A DNA stretch of 64,000 bases from Manis javanica (taxonomy: Eukaryota; Chordata; Mammalia; Pholidota; Manidae): contig NC_133157.1 in assembly GCF_040802235.1 (NCBI RefSeq), positions 33,125,501-33,189,500 of the forward strand, given 5' to 3'. Of this stretch, positions 59,631 to 64,000 are shown piece by piece. Each line of letters begins with the position of its first letter. Within the stretch, counting starts at the first letter, position 1. The notes under the pieces were generated by a model, which was not told where the DNA came from, did not search any database, and worked only from the letters and a program-made list of their open reading frames with translations. The translations under genes and the position numbers were made by a program.

Positions 59631-60358
59631 CTAGAGTATTCTTGGTTTTAGGCCCTTCTGTTTCACTGCACTAAATACATCATGCCACTCCCTTCTGGTC
59701 TGTAAGGTTTCTGCTGAGAAGTCTGACGACAGCCTGATGGGTTTTCCTTTGTATGTGATCTTTTTTCTCTCTCTGGCTGCTTTTAATACTCTGTCCTTGT
59801 CCTTGATCCTTGCCATTTTAATTATATGTCTTGGTGTTCTTGGGTCCCTTATGTTGGTAGATCTGTGGACTTTCATGGCCTGAGAGACTCTATCCTTCCC
59901 CAGATTGGTGAAGTTTTCTGCAATTATTTCCTCAAATGAGAGTTTCTATCCCTTTTTCTCTCTCTTCTTCTTCTGGTACCCCTATAATGCGAATATTGTT
60001 CTGTCTGGATTGGTCACACAGTTCTCTTACTATTCTTTCAGTCCTTGAGATCCTTTTTTTCTCTCTGTGCCTCAGCTTCATTTTCCTGTTGCTTAATTTC
60101 TATTTCATTTACCATCTCCTCTACTTCATTTAATCTGCTTTGAAATCCCTCCATTGTATGTTTCATTTCAGATATTGAATTTTTTCCGTTTTTATCTTTG
60201 TTGAAGTCCTCCCTGAGATCCTGAATATTTTCCTGTAGCTCTGTGAACATGTTTATGATTTGTATTTTGAAATCTTTATCAAAATTGGTGAGTTCAGTTT
60301 CACTTAGCCCTCCTTCTGGTGTTTGAGGGGTTTTGGTTTGTACCAGATCCTTTGCCAT
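59631..60358 (-). pseudogene. decayed L1 ORF1 of the nested L1
   Basis: The start of ORF1 (60,358, followed by a coiled-coil stretch) and a later piece with the ARRERKKITYKGKPIRLSSDF segment are readable but separated by frameshifts. They align with the intact ORF1 at 36,138-37,061. Confidence 0.8.
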
Positions 60359-61350
60359 TTCATATTTCTAATGATTACCATGGAATAATAACTTTAAGTA
60401 GGCGGCACCCTCTAGTGCCCAGAAGATCATTCTCTGGAGCTGCCCAGCACTTGAAGCAATGGCAGAAGTCACAGGTGATTGGCCCCAGTGCCTACCAGGA
60501 GGAAAGAGGTCTTCCTGATTTCTGGCCACAGTGCCTTCCTCCATTGCCAAGGTCAGTGGGCTGAGCATGCAGGGAGGAGCCTCTGCATTACACCCCTGTA
60601 GCTTCTGTAGGCAGAGCTGCCCTTCAGCTAGCCTGGCATGATGGCAGGGATGGCAGGTCTGTGAACCAGTGCTCCCTGGGAAGATGGAGTGGCAGGCTAT
60701 GTATCACCATGGGTGGCCTCAGCGCTGCATTGCCAGCCATATGGATGGAGTGCCTGAAGCTCTTGAAAGTTCCCAAACTGCCAGGCCGCATGTGCTGGGG
60801 CGATTTTGTCCACCTATCCTTTCTCTTGAGCAAGCTCTGTGTAATCCTTGCCCCTTTAGCAGCCCTCTCACTACTGGGAAGTCTTTCAAAGTGCCTGCCT
60901 TTGTCCTGGAGCAGTGGGTTGTGGGTACCTGTTCTCCACAAGCAGCTGGAATCTCAAGTTTCTCCAAGTATTCTGCCTGTCTTTGCCTTCCAACCCCACT
61001 TATCTCCAGAGCACCAGGTAATGTGGGATTGTGCTCCTGGATCAGATCTCCAAGGCTGGGCATTCAGCAGTCCCAGGCTTATACTCCCTCCCCACTGTGT
61101 TTCTCTTCCTCCCACCGGTGAGCTGGGAAGGAGGAAGAGTTTGGGTTCTGCCGGATCACGGCTTTGGTACTTCACCCTTTTCCATGAGGTCTTCTCTTTT
61201 CCCCAGATGTAGGCCATCATCTGCTCCAGTCTTCTTTCCAGTAACTCTTTAAGGATTAGTAGTATTTGCTGTATTTTTGTGTTATATGTGGTTTTTTGGA
61301 AGGAGGTTTCTGCCTCACTTCTCACACCGCCATCTTTTTTTCCCCATCTA

Positions 61351-61600
61351 TTTTGCTTTGTTTTTGTACTCCACAAATAAGTAAAATCATTAGGTATTTG
61401 TCTTTCCTGCGTGGTTTATTTGAGTATAATGCCCTCTAGATACATCCATGTTGTTGCAAATGGCAGGATTTCTTTTCTATTGCTGAATAATATTCCATTG
61501 TGTGTATCTACCACATCTTTTTTATCCATTCATCTACTGATGGACACTCAGGCTGCTTCCATATCTTGGCTATTGTCAATAGTGCAGAAATGCTATATTC
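61351..61600 (-). mobile_element. older L1, 5' remainder of the split element
   Basis: L1 ORF2 3' text is antisense on the + strand ('cattgtgtgtatctaccacatc', 'ttatccattcatctactgatggacactca'). It continues the fragment at 53,303-53,642 across the nested L1 and ends near 61,595 by truncation. Confidence 0.75.
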
Positions 61601-63372
61601 CTTTAAATGATTCTCTTTAGGTTGCTACAGCACTGACTTAAATCTGTGAGGCTTCAAATTACATTGTTACAACCAAACTATACCTTAATAATCACTTCAT
61701 ATGTGACCAAACTTAATAACAATTTTACAGAAAAACACTCCAATTCAAATAATTAATTTTAAAATCTGTAACAAAATTGGGAAAGAAACCCATTCCTATT
61801 CTATATACATAGTTGTGGTTTTTAAGCTGGTTCTTCAAGAACTAGCAAAATTGGGGAACCACCAGGAGCCAGGGTGGACATGGGGTGGGGAAGACAAGAG
61901 GGTCAAGGACCTTCCTAATTTCACCTGAACTGGAGTTACTCTTTTATTTGTGCTACATCCTTAAGAATCCACAGCAGATTTCATGTTAAAAAAAGAATTC
62001 TAATCCTGAAATGAGTTGGAAAGCCTCAACTCTATACACATATGCACAGTATGGTGCTAACATTCTGACACCTGAAAACCCAGTATTTCCAACATTTAGA
62101 GCAATGTTACCTATAAACCCCACCTTCCATTCTTTTTCCACTCCCTGATTTTCTTCCTTTCTCTGCCCAGGCTCCCCATTCACCATCCCTCCTCCCATTC
62201 CCAATTCTCTATAGCATGAAATTGCTGTACAGTTTTGTTTTTAGGTTTACCACTGCAATAAGCAAACATGTCAACTGTTCTTCTTAAGTTTTTTTTCTCA
62301 TGGATGGTTTAGTTCATAAAGATTTTTTTCAGTGATTACTAAGAGCCTTGGCATGTTTCCCATGGCCAAAAATAGAAGGAGAAGAACAGTTAGAATCTGC
62401 AAATTAAGTTTTCTGCTACAAATCAAAGGAGAAATGTTACACATATTGGCATAAATCTTTAAAATCGCTTAAGGTTTAAAACTCTACATTTAAACTTAAA
62501 GTGAAATAGCACAATCTTCAATATCCAGAGAAAAGTAGACAGGCTACAGGTTAGGTTAGGAAGGGCTCTCAAACCTTCTTGCAAAATAATCACATACGCA
62601 TTTATCAAGCATTTACCAGATGAGGCCACTCAGGGAAAACACAAATTAGAAGTCTGATGTATAGAACCTCCCCTAAATATCTAGGTAGGAGATATGCTTA
62701 TCTACAAAAGGTGACCCAAAATTACAAAAAACCGTATCTGACTATCACAAAGAGGAGGGCAAACAAAAAGTGCTGCAAGAGCTCAGATGTGGATTGGTAT
62801 GGAGAGGATGGTAGGTGAAATCTGCATTGGTAGAAAGCATTCCAGTGAGGAGGTGGAAGGAATAGGCTAAGTAGCTAGTTTTGCCAGAGTGGCTAGGGAA
62901 AACCTGACAGAAGCAGAATGAGGCCAGACTGCAGCTCACTTTATCCCAAAACCCTCTGAGGCTGTCAAGCATCACTGAAATAAGGAAATGGCAGAGCAAA
63001 CAGCCAACCAGCCTGGAACCAGGCAACTTTCATAAGCATGTGATAAACTCATCACCTGTGAAATTACTGTCATATACATAATCTCATTTCATTAACAACC
63101 TTGATTGAAATCTGTATTCCCCAACTACTACTTCTCCACACTAGACCAAACTAAGTCCAGGAAATAAAATCAAAACTCAATAAATTCCAACAAAGATTAA
63201 GCCCAAGATACTCAACTCTAGAGACTGGTTAGCTTTTTGAAAATGAAGGCCAAGGGGCAAGGAACAGCTTAACCTCTATTGGTTTTTATTTGTACAGATT
63301 AAAACTAAACCAAAGAAAGCTATTTTGTAGAATCTGTTGTTCCAAGATTATAAAATCCAACTTTTAACCTAC

Positions 63373-63483
63373 CTTCTCTCTGTGAAGCTCGTGACATGTG
63401 CTTCTCAGATGAATTGGAATCACTATGATGACAAGGTGAACCAGAAACTCTAGGACCAGATGAACTTGATGAAGTGGTCATAT
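63373..63483 (-). CDS. DCAF10: DCAF10 coding exon, Ser-rich linker
   Basis: This 111-bp exon lies between acceptor GTATTTTCAAG (AG at 63,485-63,484) and donor GTAGGT (GT at 63,372-63,371). The first two bases complete a codon; 36 codons follow, and the last base starts the codon finished by the exon at 52,229. The peptide is Ser-rich (TTSSSSSGPRVSGSP, then a His/Ser stretch), the known low-complexity linker between WD40 blades of DCAF10. Further 5' exons must lie beyond the right edge of the window. Confidence 0.93.
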
Positions 63484-64000
63484 CTTGAAAATACAAAAAA
63501 TTCTGACAATAAATCTGGCAAAACTCTGGTAGTGTCTCTAAATTTTTCAATCAATTACTTGAATCATATATACTGTGAAAATCCATCTGAAACACAGCAA
63601 GAACATGTCCAATTAAATTGGCATTGCAGCTCTTGGAAGGGTTCTAAGCCCTAGTCCCTTTCTAAAACCTTGTATACCTTTTATGTGACTTGCTTAAGTG
63701 AAATACAAATGTAAAACCAAATCAACAAAGGAGCACCTCTGGCTTATTATCTCTATAGTGATTTAATGTTGTTTAATGGTAGAATCAGACCCAAACATCA
63801 GGCCCATTACTGAGAATATGAACAGATCCTTCTTAAAGCATACCAAAAACTTGTATTATCACTCTTGAAATTATGTGACTATTATCTTTGAAATGAAGTA
63901 CTAAGTTTGAAATACAAATCTGTGGAAAAATAAAATAAATATCAGATTCACTGAGTTTTTGATGTATTACTCCAAATAGCAACATCTATTTCATCACATT
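63484..64000 (-). other. DCAF10: DCAF10 intron, right edge of window
   Basis: AT-rich sequence upstream of the exon at 63,483. No further exon or repeat was recognised. Confidence 0.6.

Larger units (their letters stand above)
53643..61350 (-). mobile_element. nearly full-length, decayed L1 nested in an older L1
   Basis: It has a 3' UTR (from about 53,650), ORF2 remnants up to about 59,200, ORF1 remnants (59,631-60,358) and a 5' region ending in a GATGGCGG-type L1 start at about 61,340. Without its own insertion (56,395-57,832 plus one duplication) it is about 6.25 kb, the length of a complete L1. Many stops and frameshifts are present. The 5' region lacks the 210-bp repeats of the young L1, so the two belong to different subfamilies or promoter types. 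Confidence 0.85.
52230..63372 (-). other. DCAF10: DCAF10 intron (11.1 kb), mostly nested retroelements
   Basis: GT at 63,372-63,371 and AG at 52,231-52,230 bound the intron. More than 70% is L1-derived (52,395-52,590 and 53,300-61,600). The stretch 61,600-63,372 looks unique, and no exon or RNA gene was recognised there. Confidence 0.85.

Noticed and set aside
60661-61212. 183-codon + strand frame
   Set aside because: It lies antisense in the 5' region of a decayed L1, shows no known protein, and has rival open frames of similar length on both strands.

Overview
The window is nuclear DNA of a placental mammal. It has split genes with GT-AG introns, a CpG-island promoter, mammal-wide old repeats (MIR, L2 and MER5A types) and young LINE-1s. 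No Alu, B1, carnivore tRNA-Lys, ruminant or horse SINE is visible, while L1 and endogenous retrovirus (ERV) sequence is heavy. I lean to a SINE-poor laurasiatherian such as a pangolin, but that guess is weak. Two cellular genes lie tail to tail, in the order known from human 9p13: SLC25A51 on the + strand and DCAF10 on the - strand.

Layout: 1-5.3 kb is intergenic, with old repeats and two inverted solo LTRs. At 5.3-6.3 kb is the CpG-island promoter and first non-coding exon of SLC25A51. An intron of about 10.7 kb follows, full of old L1, L2 and MIR. The complete 297-codon SLC25A51 reading frame lies in one exon (16.5-20.2 kb). After a truncated L1 with clean target-site duplications (21.5-23.2 kb) comes a 16.8-kb block (25,980-42,829). 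It is a betaretrovirus-like provirus on the - strand with near-identical LTRs and a 6-bp duplication, and a full-length L1 with intact ORF1 and ORF2 sits inside its pol gene. From 42.8 to 50.9 kb is AT-rich DNA, probably including DCAF10 3' UTR. The last three coding exons of DCAF10 follow at 50.9, 52.1 and 63.4 kb. The large intron between the last two sites holds a three-level nest: an old L1 split by a nearly full-length L1, itself split by a processed ERV transcript.

The cellular genes are ordinary: a mitochondrial NAD+ carrier and a CUL4-DDB1 substrate receptor. The mobile DNA is the notable part. (a) The provirus has betaretroviral gag-pro-pol-env layout with two -1 frameshift sites, yet a primer-binding site matching tRNA-Phe rather than tRNA-Lys. 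(b) The L1 inside it must be younger than the provirus, carries about 210-bp repeats in its 5' region and ends in a roughly 1.9-kb extra 3' segment. (c) That segment contains the same ERV-derived env/LTR transcript that is found as a separate L1-processed insertion at 56.4-57.8 kb. L1 machinery therefore seems to move an ERV-derived passenger in this genome by two routes.
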